DNA of 64,000 nt, taken from NCBI RefSeq assembly GCF_910592395.1, contig NC_088308.1, forward strand, positions 25,559,501-25,623,500. The letters are read 5' to 3'. Under the pieces are notes generated by a model that was not told where the DNA came from, searched no databases, and saw nothing but the letters and a program-made list of their open reading frames with translations. Of the stretch, positions 13,631 through 27,593 are shown in pieces. Positions within the stretch are counted from its first letter, which is position 1. Every line of letters starts with the position of its first letter. Origin of the DNA: Lineus longissimus (taxonomy: Eukaryota > Nemertea > Pilidiophora > Heteronemertea > Lineidae). The translations under genes and the position numbers were made by a program.

Positions 13631-13683
13631 CACGTGCTTGCCGTGTACAAATGCACGTGGAAGTCCGTGTACCAATGCACGTG
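13631..13683 (+). promoter_or_regulatory. Three CACGTG E-boxes in RPS9 intron 1
   Basis: CACGTG occurs at 13631-13636, 13654-13659 and 13678-13683. The last two lie in a 24-bp direct repeat of CCGTGTACMAATGCACGTGG. Myc/Max and USF bind this palindrome, and Myc is known to drive ribosomal protein genes. Function here is inferred from position and clustering. Confidence 0.5.
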
Positions 13684-13805
13684 GTTGTGATTGTGAACGT
13701 TGAGTCTCTTGTTGCTCTTTGGAATTCCATTTCCAGTCCATTGTTAATTTGGCAAAGAACAAAGTTTTCCATATACCTTTGCTTTTCTTCAGGTACTAAT
13801 TCAAG

Positions 13806-15583
<1,778 letters not shown>

Positions 15584-15615
15584 CTTCAAAGAGATCCCTT
15601 ATCATTTAATAAGGA

Positions 15616-15621
15616 AATAAA
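15616..15621 (+). terminator. RPS9 polyadenylation signal AATAAA
   Basis: AATAAA lies 33 nt after the TAA stop, giving the very short 3' UTR typical of ribosomal protein mRNAs. Confidence 0.8.
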
Positions 15622-15639
15622 AGAAACAAATAACTAAAT

Positions 15640-18600
15640 TATCTGCGTTGTATTTATTCATCTGTTTGGGTAATTGCTCCAAGGTTTGTGACCATGGTTC
15701 TGAGGCCAAGATTCCTCCCGCAGCCCCTACAAATCGTTCGCTTGAGGCTGTCCATACTGCGCCAAGCAAGCCCTCTGCCAGCTGGTTATCGGTTCTCTGG
15801 TGGAGTTCCAAATAATCCTTGCAGGTGGCAGCACTGTATGTGTCCGAGGTTGTGACATTTGACTTTGGGCTGGTCTTTTCCGCGCGCTTGACAGCTACGG
15901 TCATTAACGATGCCAGAGCACGGTTTGTATCATTCCTGGCTTGTGTAGTTGGGGTGTACAGCCGTTTCCTTGTGGGTTCAAAATGTCCACATCCGTCCGT
16001 TCAAAAGGATCTATAAAGCCTTGTAAACTAAGTGCTCGCCATAGAGACATTGTCGCAATCTATCCCCTCACACCAGTTTATAGACATGCTGATTTAGTGT
16101 TCCTTGGTATTTATACGATGTCTCAGAACTAAGGATATCTGAAGCCCCGTAAACCAAGGCTCCTACATGGAGACATTGTCACAATCTATCCCTCTCTTGC
16201 CGTCTCTCTCTCGCTGTAGGTGGAGCTGACTAGCTACAGTCAGCTTTTGTCCGGTTGTGACCGTCTCATCTCTCACGGTTTTGGCAAAATAGTATGGGGT
16301 ACTTGGCATCTCTCGCACCGTGTTATCAACACGGTGGAGTTGTCCGGTCTCATCTCCTTCACAATACAATTTGCTACACAGCGGGGCTGCCAGGACGGAT
16401 TTGGTACAGGGGTTTCTGTCCCATCTCTCTCTAAGTGTTGGCAACACGGTGGGGGAGAAACTCGATGGTTTCACCCCGTCCCTTAACCCAAGTAAGGGTG
16501 GAAATGATGTATACACCGAGCTGGGAAAACGGTGATGGTACCTGATCCGTCTGATTGTGACCGCGTATTGTCTTCCCATCGTGTTGGGAAGACGGTGGCT
16601 GCAGCATGGTCCCTTTCCTTCTGGTTGTGAAGCTCTCATCTACCTAAACTCTCCAGGGTTAGAAGACTCCAGAGGCCATCCATTCATCATCATGGAGGTA
16701 GGCAGATCTTCTGAATTCGGAGTGTAACTGAGGTGGTACGATGAGTTACAGAGCCTATAACCAGCCGGCAGAGGGCTCGGTTCTAATCTCATGCTCAAAG
16801 TGAGGAACCCTCTGCCAGCTGGTTATAGCTTCTCCAAGGTTTCATGCAGGTACGGCACCATATGATGTCTCAGGTTGTGACATTCGCGACCCTCTCTGTA
16901 GACCTTGCGTTGAGCGTCCATTTGAGGTGTCTTTCTCCGACATGTCACAACCTTGATGCGTACACTGCCTTGTATACTTTAATGTGGAGCTTCATCAACC
17001 ACTATAGCACATCCAAAACCTGGGACTGGACGAAGTTGAAACCCAGGGAGGTCTATTTTCTGATGAGAGACCGGGCCGGGGTTGTGGGACTCGATTTGAT
17101 CTACAGTGGATACTGCCAAGTAGTTGTGACATGGCGGTTGTGAGATGGGTTGAGGCATAATAGAATTTTGAACCCCTCTGAGATCGATTTTCTGATAAGA
17201 CTGCCATGCAGGTTGTGACATCGCGGTCCAGAGGTGGTAAATGGATGGGGTGCACCAATTAGCTGGCAAGACGGTGAAGGTAGGCCCGATTCTATCTGAT
17301 TGGGAATCTCCCTTCTCTGGGTCCGTCACCGTGATGGCAAGACAGTGGTTGCAGCATAGTCCCATTCTATCTGGTTGTGATTGTCTCACCTATATCAAGG
17401 TGTACTGCCTGCAACATAGTGGGCTGCCAGGGCCGATTCGGTATGGTGGTGTATGTCACATCTCTTGCACAGTGTTGGCAACGCGGTGGGGTATACAAAC
17501 TCAATGAAATATTATTGTCGGGCACTCCATCCCAGGTAAGGGTTGAAATGAGGTACACTCAGCTGGCAAAGGTGGTGAAGGTACCTGACTCGATTCCATC
17601 TGATTGTGACTGCCTTGTCTTTCCACCGTGCATGGCAAGACGGTGGGGGCAGCCTGGTCCCTTTCTCTCTTGTGACTGTCTCACCTATCTCACCGTTAGA
17701 TTCCAGACTTAATAAAGATCCCAGAGGCCATCCATTCATCATCCTAAACATGGGTCGAGGGAGGCAGATCTTATGCATCAGGATTACGTTACTGATTATA
17801 TTGCCAGCTGGTAATAGCTTACATTGGCGAGGTGGACCCATCCTGTGGTCCTTGCGTGGAGGTATCTCCCTGCTGTCGTCCATGTCTTTCTTCGACTTGT
17901 CACAACCTTGCTGCGACACGGGTATGCTTTGATTGGATATGAAGTTGTATCAACCATATTGTAGCACATCCAAAGGCTCTGTGAGGAGGGTTGGGACAGG
18001 ACAAAGTTGAGACCTGGTGAGAGACTGCTGGGTTATGAGATATGGGTCAAGACAGGATGGAGTTGGGACTCGGTGAGGTCTACTGTCTGATGAGAGACGG
18101 CCCGGTTGGGACATTGCGGTTGAGAAATGGTGCAGGGATGGGGCGCAACAATTAGTTGGCAAGACGGTGAAGGCACCCGGCCCGATTCTATCTGATTGTG
18201 ATTGTCTCACCTGTATCAACGTGTACTGTCTGCAACATAGTGGGGCTGCCGGGGCCGATTCGGTATGGTGGTATATGTCACATCTCTCGCATAGTGTTGG
18301 CAACGCGGTGGGGTATAGAAACTCAATGAAATATTATTGTCGGGCACTCCATCCCAGGTAAGGGTGGAAATGAGGTACACTGAGCTGGCAAGATGGTGAA
18401 GGTCTCTGACTCGATTCCATCTGATTGTGACTGCCTTGTCTTTCCCACCGTGGTGGCAAGACGGTGAGGGCAGACTGATTGTTGCTCCACGTTTGGAACC
18501 AACCCCTCTGCCAGCTGGTAATAGCTTACATTGGCGAGGTGGACCCTCCCTGTGGTCATTGCGTGGAGGTATCTCCCTGCTTTCGTCCATGTCTTTCTCC

Positions 18601-18850
18601 GACTTGTCACAACCATGCTGCGACACATGTATGCTTTGATTGGATAGGAAGTTGTATCAACCATATTATAGCACATCCCAAGTCTCTGTGAAGAGGGTTG
18701 GGACAGGACGAAATTGAGACCTTGTGAGAGACTGCCGGGTTATGAGATATGGGTCAAGACAGGACGGAGTTGGGACTCAGTGAGGTCTATTGTCTGATGC
18801 AACTGCCAGGTTGTGACATGGCCGTTGTGAGATGGATCAGCATTTGCTTT
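15640..18850. repeat. Diverged direct-repeat block downstream of RPS9
   Basis: Long segments recur in the same orientation. The stretch around 17434-17640 returns at 18257-18450 (offset about 822 bp), and 17811-18110 returns at 18518-18810 (offset about 707 bp, because roughly 115 bp is missing between the two parts of the second copy). A more diverged copy occupies about 16220-16720. Shared words are TCTGATTGTGACTG, CTCTGCCAGCTGGTTATAG, GGTTGTGACAT and AGGCCATCCATTCATCATC. Many words pair imperfectly with one another. GC content is higher than in the surroundings. No open frame persists across copies. I do not recognise the family. Confidence 0.8.
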
Positions 18851-20637
18851 GAATAGACAACATCGTGGTGGTTCCTCTCAAGTTAGAACTAGGTGAGCTG
18901 TGACATGAGACAGGCCAACAGCTCATGACACCAATCCTGCAGTTTATAGGAACCTGATGGGGAGAGAGTATGTTCAGAGATCTCTCTGCAGAGGACTTAG
19001 TACTGCCATTGCCAAATCCAAGTGAAAGAAAAACAAGGGGATATCTTAAACTACTGTATTTATGCTTCTAAATAAAATTGTCAGTTAACGTATCTGCAAA
19101 GATTCTATCAAGATAACGAATGTCCAAAATGGAAATGATGCACAACATGGTAGCTCTGGATCTCGTACCTCGAATTTGTACTGGAAGGAATCAAGATGAG
19201 AGTACATGCATCTTGACATTTTTAAAAACAGCCTCCCCTCAGCACAGAAAGTGTTAACAATACTTGCAGAACTAATTTGTAACCCCCAGACTAAACCCAA
19301 GCAGTACAATCCTAGAACCACATGTTACAGCAAGGAGGAGTGTATATAAAGAGCCGTGATGCCACGACTGATTGAAGACTACACATCTAACTTTAAATCA
19401 CAACACGAGTCCCTGAAAGCTCCGGAGTGTGATGGAACTTGGTTGTACATGTATATGCATCTCCTGAAAGACATCTGAAGTACAGGCTCGCACAGAAAAT
19501 ATCACCCATTAGCCAAAATGATGTGAAGCATCATTAAATTAAAGTAGATCCACCGCACATTCTGATCCTGTACATTTCTTCATACTAGGCCTACTCGTAC
19601 CTACTAGGTTCTCAGTGCTATATTCCTGAAGACTACATAAGTTAGAACAATTACATTGTCGGACAAGATATGTATAACAAATTAATAAGATAAGCATCAG
19701 TTTCCAGACTCTACCACTATGTAGCTTGACTCAATCTATCGGTGTGACACATTTGGTGTATTGATGACATTAGTGACACCCAAGTCAAACTTCCTTTTTT
19801 CAGCAAGAGGTGTACCAGTTAAAAAATCAAAATGTTCACATCTTTAATAACTTAAGATGACAGATGGAAAATATATTCCACTACACAGATCATGGTTCAT
19901 ACCCGCATACCTTTTGCACTGGGTCGAAAACATTTTAGAAAAATATATTTTTGAAATGCAACAAACTGACGACTGAGAGAATTTGACTTTGTCATAAGAT
20001 GTGATACACGTTACAGTGGTTTTGATATTAGAATTTCACAAGTAAACAATTGAAATATGATTACAACACAATTTTTGTATCATTTTTTATTGTCTTTAGT
20101 TCATTCGATATCACGATCAAAGGTTGTTTTGCACCTTTCCGTTTTGACATCATTCACATTTTATGAATTGCAGCCTCTTCTAGAAATATCTAACTCAGGA
20201 AGTATAATCAACTACTAGGACTTGTCTATTCTAATTCTATTCCTTCCCTTAAACAACAGATTCTCCTAAAATCTAACAAGGAATGAGCCGATTGATCAAG
20301 GGGCTGGATCATCAAACGCACTGAACTACCGGGTAGTGTAATTTGCAACTGAATTTCTAATCAACTAACAATTGTAATTGAATTGTAACAAATTTAATAC
20401 ATGTACTTTAACAAACATACATTAGTACCGGAGTAGGTCTAGATCAGAATATCCAGGGTTCCTGCTGAAGTTAGCAATGTTGTCGATTCCAGGCACAACC
20501 TTGTTATTGTAGTCTACATGAAATAGTGGAACCAGATAATAGAATTTTCTTCTGAATTGACCAGCAAGGACCCTTATGCAGGGACCCTGGGATTTCTGAG
20601 CTGTATCTCTTGTGGTGGAATGCATCAGTTCAGCCGC
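18851..20637. other. AT-rich spacer, partly pyrophosphatase 3' UTR
   Basis: No coding exon or repeat is visible. The pyrophosphatase gene is transcribed leftward into this stretch. A leftward AATAAA (TTTATT on the plus strand) exists near 20087, but I cannot say whether it is used. Confidence 0.4.
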
Positions 20638-20769
20638 GCCGATATATATGGTATTGTGCGTCAGAAGACTCCTTCGTCAAAGCTTCCTTACTGAAACATT
20701 AAGAATGACAAGCGTGGTATAGAAGGGTGACGTATGGTGACTTCTGACGCACAATACCAATATATCAGC
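20638..20769. mobile_element. 132-bp fold-back element (MITE-like) in the pyrophosphatase 3' UTR
   Basis: The left arm at 20638-20667 (core GGTATTGTGCGTCAGAAG) is matched by its reverse complement at 20741-20769. The inner 18 bases are perfect, with one gap and one or two mismatches outward. The 73-bp interior pairs imperfectly too, so the whole element can fold as one hairpin. It begins about 85 nt past the stop codon at 20854, inside the predicted 3' UTR. I saw no clear target-site duplication, so MITE origin is inferred. Confidence 0.75.
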
Positions 20770-20853
20770 ACTCAGTTAAAACTTTCACCATTGTTTTTTT
20801 CTTAACTCTGATATGAGCATTCATCAGTTATTGGAGGGAAAGAGTGTTCCAAT

Positions 20854-23800
20854 CTATTTCTCATCCTTCAGTTCGACGTAAAACCATTTATCCACTGAAA
20901 GAAGATAAGAGTAAATGAATATTAGTTTTTGCAAGCATTAGTTCTAAAGCATCCTAATCTATATTTCCATCAGCCGATATTGTTTCTCAAACACTGGGAT
21001 GTGTTACTTCAAACTTAAACTATCAAAAATCTACAATAACAAAGCAAGACTGATCTCCTGTTGACTTGATATAACTTTTTTTGGGCTAAGTACACAAGAA
21101 GGACACCTGGCATGTCAAGAATGTAAAGTATATTTCTGGTAGGAAGTGGAGGAAACAATTAGTTTACCTGTGTCAGGAATGGGAGATGGTTCCGCACTTG
21201 CATCAGCCTGAAAAAAGTATTTGCACAATCATAACAAGAGGGTAAAAGAAGTGTCCTTGGATGCCACTACCAATTGCTTATGAACCATCAGAAGTTCCAT
21301 CTAGCCACATCAACACCAAAGTACAACATTTTTTGGCAATGGGTGATATGAATAAAGACTAGGAAATGCTTTTATCTAAATCTCCATGTACATTTACACT
21401 AGGCCTTCCTGTACAAAACCGGAGTAAAAGCATTTGCTAGTCTTTATTCATATCACCCAATGTGTGTAACTTAGCAATTGCACAAATGAGATTTGACTTA
21501 CCCCTGAAACTATTGCATCGGCTTCTTCATGTGGGATTGTATAATCAGAGCCAACTACAGATACATTCTCACTGGAAACAGAGCAAAGGTGAAATGAATC
21601 GTATTTACTCGGTATTTAGTGACAAGGGGTGCACACATACGAGTCAGGAAACTAGCCTTCAACTTTTCCTTCATTGAAATCGCCAATAAGCCAAAAGATG
21701 TATTCCTTAAATGTTAATACATATCTGTTGAACACTTCATTATGAAATGCTTACCATGCCAGATCTCCCTTATGTTCAGATTGATTTGACATTAACTTCT
21801 GCCAATATTCATGAGTCTCAGTTATTACTCTCTCAGCAAATGCCTGCAATTTATAAGAATAACTTTGAACATACTGAAGAAGACTGTCAGAGGGGTGTTG
21901 TTAAGAAAAATTAACGTAAGCATTTTGAAGTTCAAAACATTGATACCTCCAACCTCTGCTGCATGAGATGAAGAGGGCAGTTCAATATTTAGTTGATGTT
22001 TAGCTATCAAACTCTACTACTGGGTCATATCAAATACTGCAACACATCATAATTCAGACCAACATTCCTTTTGAAAAGCTAAATGCATGCTACCTGCACA
22101 ATCATTCACAATAACCCTCCCTGCACTCCTTACCCTATTTTTAGCTTCTCCATTGAAGGCGAACTCATTTGGTGGCTTTCCTGTTGGCATCTTGTAAATT
22201 TTAAACCACTCATGCGTTGCTTTGATAAAACCTGGCATTTTCACCTCAACATCCTCAATATCTGTAATGATACAAGTTGTAAGTTCCAAAATTAACATCT
22301 GATCAGCAGGAGGTCACTGTCAAAGCTTTATTTCACCTTGTTCGTTTCATATGTCTTTGTGACAATAACACCAAAGGTTCAAGCTCCTCGCTGTCAACCA
22401 GGTCCCGAAATGTTTCTAACTTTCAGCAGTTAACCGATCTCCAACACACATACCTTCTAATTCAGCGGCAAGAGGGTCTGTCACATCAATAACTATTAAC
22501 TTCCAATCTGTTTCACCTGAAAAACAACAGCAACCGTAAGTTACCGGCTGAGTGAAAACAAACTTTCTTTGTCCGATCCGGTTCCGACGGAAGAACCATG
22601 TGTTCAACACATGCAGCCCACAGCAGCTTGTCATTCAGAATCACTGACTGCACTTCACAGACGTGATCAATAGCTTTGAACACCATGAATAAGTAACAAT
22701 GTGCTCACAAGGCACATGGTTAAAGCTGTAGCTGAGAACAGCTGTGGACAAGATCAATACAAATTACCCTGATACACTATTGATATCATTGTCCCAACAT
22801 AATCCAATAGACCGCAAAATGAATGTAGATAACTCGTCAATGTCAATTTTAACATTGTAATGGATTTTACTCCTGGTAGAAAACTTGGGGTTTGGGGTTG
22901 ACTTACCTTCATCAATCAATGCTAATGTTCCAAGAACCTTTACCCGGATGACTGCCCCTCTTTTATGCACCTTATAACCTATTTCACAAACATCTAATGG
23001 ATCATTGTCTCCTTTAGCTCCCGTGCTGGCATCTGTATGGGTAGGGTCTTCCCACGTCTGAGAAATGGAAAAAAATATCAGGGGGTCAGAAGTATCAGAC
23101 TACAGGCAAGTGTTTCAGATACTATCAAAGATCATGCTAATATACTTTTGACACAATGCACTGAACTTATGCAAGTTTTTTCAGAAGCATCCAAGAACCT
23201 GTAATTACCGATGGCGACCCTACCCTGAATCATTTTGGGATTTTGAAAAAAACTTAATAACTAGTACCAACCTGTGGAAGGGCTCCATAATTCCATATGT
23301 AGCCATGGTGGGGGAAAACATTATTTACAAATCGCGGTTTACCATTTTTTATATCTTGTTTGATTGGGTTCAAGATTGTTGATGTAGAAATCTGAAAATA
23401 AACCAGCATAAACATAAATCATCAACAAGGTCAAGGAATCAGGGTTTTTTCATTAACAGTTTGGTGATATCACCTATCCTTATATTCTTTGTCTGGAGGT
23501 TGTCAGCATATCGACCACATGTAGTAATGACTTTTTCTATAGTAATAGTAGTGAAGTCTAGTCATTCTAAAAATTCAAGTCCCAATAATGTCTCTGCCAT
23601 TTGACATGTATGAGCCACTTACCTCCATTTTTGCATTTGTCCATCGTGGCACTTCGACTATCATATTAAATTCATTTTTTTCTGCATTGGCGTAGAGTGG
23701 GATATCATGGAAAGGAGAAATTGCACCGTGTGGGCCCTCTGAAAAAATCAAAAAATCTCATTAATTAGTGCATTCAAATCAAAACTATATTTGGATCCTC

Positions 23801-25502
23801 ATCAACTAAGAATCCTGTTACAGATACATGTAACAGCATGATAAGGCGAGATTGATCATTTCCTTATTATTCAGACACTCGACGCTAATGAGGCACTGAG
23901 TTGAACCGTACCATACTACGTACTCGTATTCAATAAAATCAATGAGACCCAATCAACGTTCTTCTAGTTTTGATGCGACAAATATTTGACTTCAGTAGTT
24001 GTACTTCTACTCGCCAGTGCATGTACACCTTGTCTTTAGCAGTCCTTCTGTCTGACATAATTGCCCTCAATACCAATTTCGCTAACATCAAAACCAAGTT
24101 GTTCGGACAGAATGGGCCCACTTACATTTAATCACAGATTAAAACTATTGTAAAAGACCAAATAAGCTAGAACAACAACATTCCTTTGTTCAGGAATATT
24201 CCTCAGGCCAATGTAAATGTTCTACAGCATGTAGTCAGCAATGCAAGTACAGTAGTCATGCCTCTCTGTCCATTCTAGGCCCTTTATAAATACCTTTCTT
24301 CTTGCAATGACTGTAAGGCAGACATTGTGTCAACCTGAATGCGAGCTTGTTGGAAATGTTGATATCGTTAACGTGAAATCAATCGAATTATCAACTCATT
24401 GTTTTCATTCTGCGTTTACTTCGCAGAAAATTTATGAGTTACCAATATATGCCTTAGAGGGGGCAGAATGGTACTGTTTAAACAAGAAGCCTCTCCAACA
24501 GCCCCAGGAATATTGGATAGAACGGCACTGTACTGGGTCCTAGTAATAAATATTGCCATAAAGACATATGATATTGTTCTGGGACTTATGTAAGATTAGT
24601 TCTCTCCGCCAAATCCAAGACTGTCGGATTAAAATCTTGTGTTTATAGGCTAACAAATGCAAACACTTCCAAGTGAACCCCCTACAAGAGACGAGTGGCC
24701 CTTCGCCTCTCCGACTTTGACACCCTGCTACGAACATATCAATAGATCAGCCAGCGGTCCTTGGTGTCGCCGCGTGGGTTACGTCCAGTGAAATTGTTTG
24801 CAAATGCCAAGGAACCACGATCTGACATCCATAACCAGCGTATTCCCTATTCATGCTAGTTATAGTCGGGTGCTACACCACAGTCGGGATAGAGGAGCCA
24901 AGCTAATTTTTTTCAATAATTTTTATTTGGTATTTTAAAATGATAATAAGTACGTAAGATACGGATAGGTTTGGGGGTCACACCTCACCCTTGGCAAGCC
25001 GTCACTGCACCGCAACAGCACGATAGGAGTAAGGTACGACATCAACATTCATCGGTTACAGCTAGGCTAGGTTACTAGGTTAGGCTAAATCGTATGCGAG
25101 TACGAATTTTTTTCGGGAGCTTCTGTGCAAATGCACCATCAGTCATAAAATAGTGCGCTACATATACAATGTATCCACATACACTACATACACTGCACAC
25201 CCTACAATACACACTGCCATATACAGCCCATGCCACAGGGGTATTCGCCGACGACAGGTAGGTGCCGCGTACCGGCACGCCACAATTATCTATAAATTAG
25301 TCTAACTTGACCTACTAAAATAGAGCTTGTAATCCGATGAATAAAGCGATCCACTTTCCACGATATCGTAGGACGTCCTCGGGCTTTGCTGTGGGCTCTC
25401 CATTGAGAAGAATCTGGGCTTTATGGACTGTTTGACAGGCAAAAATTTGGGACTTGCCTGACGGCACAAGACTTTCAACACTGCGTGTACGCCACGATGC
25501 AT
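20854..25502 (-). CDS. PPA2: Family I soluble inorganic pyrophosphatase
   Basis: Coding exons in transcript order: 25502-25316, 23738-23623, 23391-23272, 23054-22907, 22516-22454, 22261-22134, 21843-21755, 21571-21502, 21207-21168, 20894-20854. Phases agree: 1002 nt, 333 aa (human PPA1 is 289, PPA2 334). It hydrolyses PPi to two phosphates using Mg2+. Seen: [45 protein letters not shown], the signature GDNDPLDV (157-164) with its metal-binding Asp residues, and LIDEGETDWK with further Asp ligands. The first 33 residues contain His, Lys and Arg but no acidic residue, like a mitochondrial presequence, and Met34 opens a cytosolic-type N-terminus. I call it PPA2-like by length and leader. It may be the single invertebrate gene orthologous to both PPA1 and PPA2. 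Confidence 0.95.
21338..21462. mobile_element. 125-bp inverted-repeat element in a pyrophosphatase intron
   Basis: The left arm at 21338-21374 (GGGTGATATGAATAAAGACT then AGGAAATGCTTTTA) is nearly the exact reverse complement of 21425-21462; the only arm mismatch I see is AGGAAA against AGCAAA. The loop is about 50 bp. The element sits in the 294-bp intron 21208-21501, about 40 nt from the donor. The compact fold-back form suggests a MITE, unrelated in sequence to the one at 20638. Confidence 0.8.
23739..25315. other. First intron of the pyrophosphatase gene
   Basis: A 1.58-kb intron with a GTAGGT donor and a TTTTTTCAG acceptor. I see no nested coding exon, RNA gene or clear repeat in it. Confidence 0.6.
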
Positions 25503-27593
25503 CGACCCGGTTGGGGTAGTAATGGCAACTAAGCATGCGCAGAACTCACGACGTTCCGCCGGGTGATTGCTCTCACTCGCTCGGGTAAAGAACGAACGCG
25601 AATCCGTCTGACGGACTGTCCTTAGAAAACTAGGTTGTGACAGTGATTTTTCAACTTCATTTCACCAATACAATTTGTTATTTGAACTTCAGTATAAATC
25701 CTGTATCATTTTTATGATAAATCACAGTGAACGGGCACACTCTGGGCCAGAAACTTGCCTGCTAGTGCTGGTCATCATTGAAGGGAGGGGCTGTCAATTT
25801 CGTCCTTCTATTCAGACGAGGGTCCACTATGTCGATCTGGAGTGTATTCATCACTGATACAGTTCAATGCGTGTATAACTTTATGTATACACAATGCTTT
25901 TTACCCTTTTCATAGACACTGGACGTTGGTCATACTCGAGGTTTTGCAAAATGGTGACAGTTATGACTTCTTGGCTCCTTTCTTCCAGACCTATGGGACA
26001 TCCTGACGTACAATGCGGGTACAGATGGCTATGCATCCTGTGAAAAACAGGGGTGGATGTTCGCTTCTCCGTGGCCTGTTTGTAGGGCCAGAGAGGTTGG
26101 AACTGTCCTGTCCTTCTGTCTCAAGGGACCAGCCCATAAAACACCCTTTCAAACTTCTAGTCTCTTATAAGAGTAAGGAATAACACAAGGCTTGAATAAG
26201 TTCTAATTATGAAATTTAATTTGTACACCTCATTCAAGGCCACACCAATCATGGACAATAATATTCCGGACAATAATTTGTGAACACAATAAAAATTCTT
26301 CATCAACTATAAACATATTTACATAATAGCACACAAATTCATCCACAAATCAAGCACCAATCTAATTTAAGTTTATTTAAAGGCTTTGAGCCTACAGCTT
26401 TAATTTTATCACCCAAGATCCCCAGAGAAATCTGCAAATCAAAATCAGACTCAAGACGGTAGATATCCCAACACATTGGTTCAAAAAATAAACCAGATTG
26501 TACTGAGATCCCTGCACACCAGTTAAAATTGATTTGAAAACATAGCATAGAATAATTGAACTATTCAAATGTGACCTGACAAACATAGAATCTTGTTCAA
26601 AACAAGAATTAAGTACAATTAATTTTGTAAGCAATCCAAGAATACACCTAACCAAATCTTTCAATTTTTGTATTTTTGAGCATGTTTTTGGCATATAATG
26701 CATGAGTGGCATATAAAATTGTCTGTTTCTTTATTTCAAAAATGTAGGTGATCTTATCCTATGCATACATGTAGCAAAGTTATGTTTAGAATATAGCCTT
26801 GAACACTGCCAAAAGGTACCTTATAGTAAGATGTGCATTTGAAAGAACAATATCATAACATTCTAGACAATTTTTTATAGGCCAGTCATAATGGACTAAG
26901 ATATGGAGGGATAACCAATTTCTTTCAGAATACTGATAATGTTGGCAACAGCCATTAATTACAGACAATTTCAACACATTTAATGATTCCATTGCAAAAT
27001 CGTAATCATATTTACAATTATTGAAGCAACTATTACATATTGCTCAAGCAAAATCAGCTAATAACAAAACTTGATAAACATTTTCATCTTCCATCACCTA
27101 ATTATCTTTCCTATATGATGAAATACCAGAATGCGAGTCATTGAAGTAGGATAATACAAGTCATTGATTTCAATGCTAACCCAGAGAGAGGAAGCCTTGT
27201 TAGCATACTTTCCTAGCATATCGCTAATGTTGACTTTCATCTCTGGATCGGCATCAAAATCCTCCCTACTTCTAAATAGGGAATACATTTCCAAATATGT
27301 GGCGTAATGATACCCTGTAGACTCCGATGAAACGTAAGAGACAACTCCACACCAGTGAATGAAACTTGTCTTGACATGTCCTTTTGAAGTGAAAAATGCA
27401 GTCCCAGAAAGTGTTTAAAGTTTTTCAAATCCACAATGTCTTTACACATTCCCCCCTTTCCGCATGTTGTCCCTTTCTCTATATTTCTTCTTTTTCTCAA
27501 TGTTGTTGCCGCCTTTGTGAGAAGACGATTAACAATATCACAGCTACGCTTCGGCCAGGATGATGATCAGATGATACAGCGTCATGTTGCGGA
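25503..27593. other. Pyrophosphatase promoter and Fringe 3' UTR region
   Basis: The right part follows the Fringe stop at 27594 and should be its 3' UTR. Leftward AATAAA signals (TTTATT on the plus strand) occur near 26730 and 26372, which would give 3' UTRs of about 0.9 or 1.2 kb. The left end, near 25503-25650, is less AT-rich and should hold the pyrophosphatase promoter. No coding exon is supported. Confidence 0.5.

Noticed and set aside
17000-18800. CTGATGAGAGAC words resembling a hammerhead ribozyme core
   Set aside because: The conserved GAAA and the three pairing stems are not found at the required spacing.
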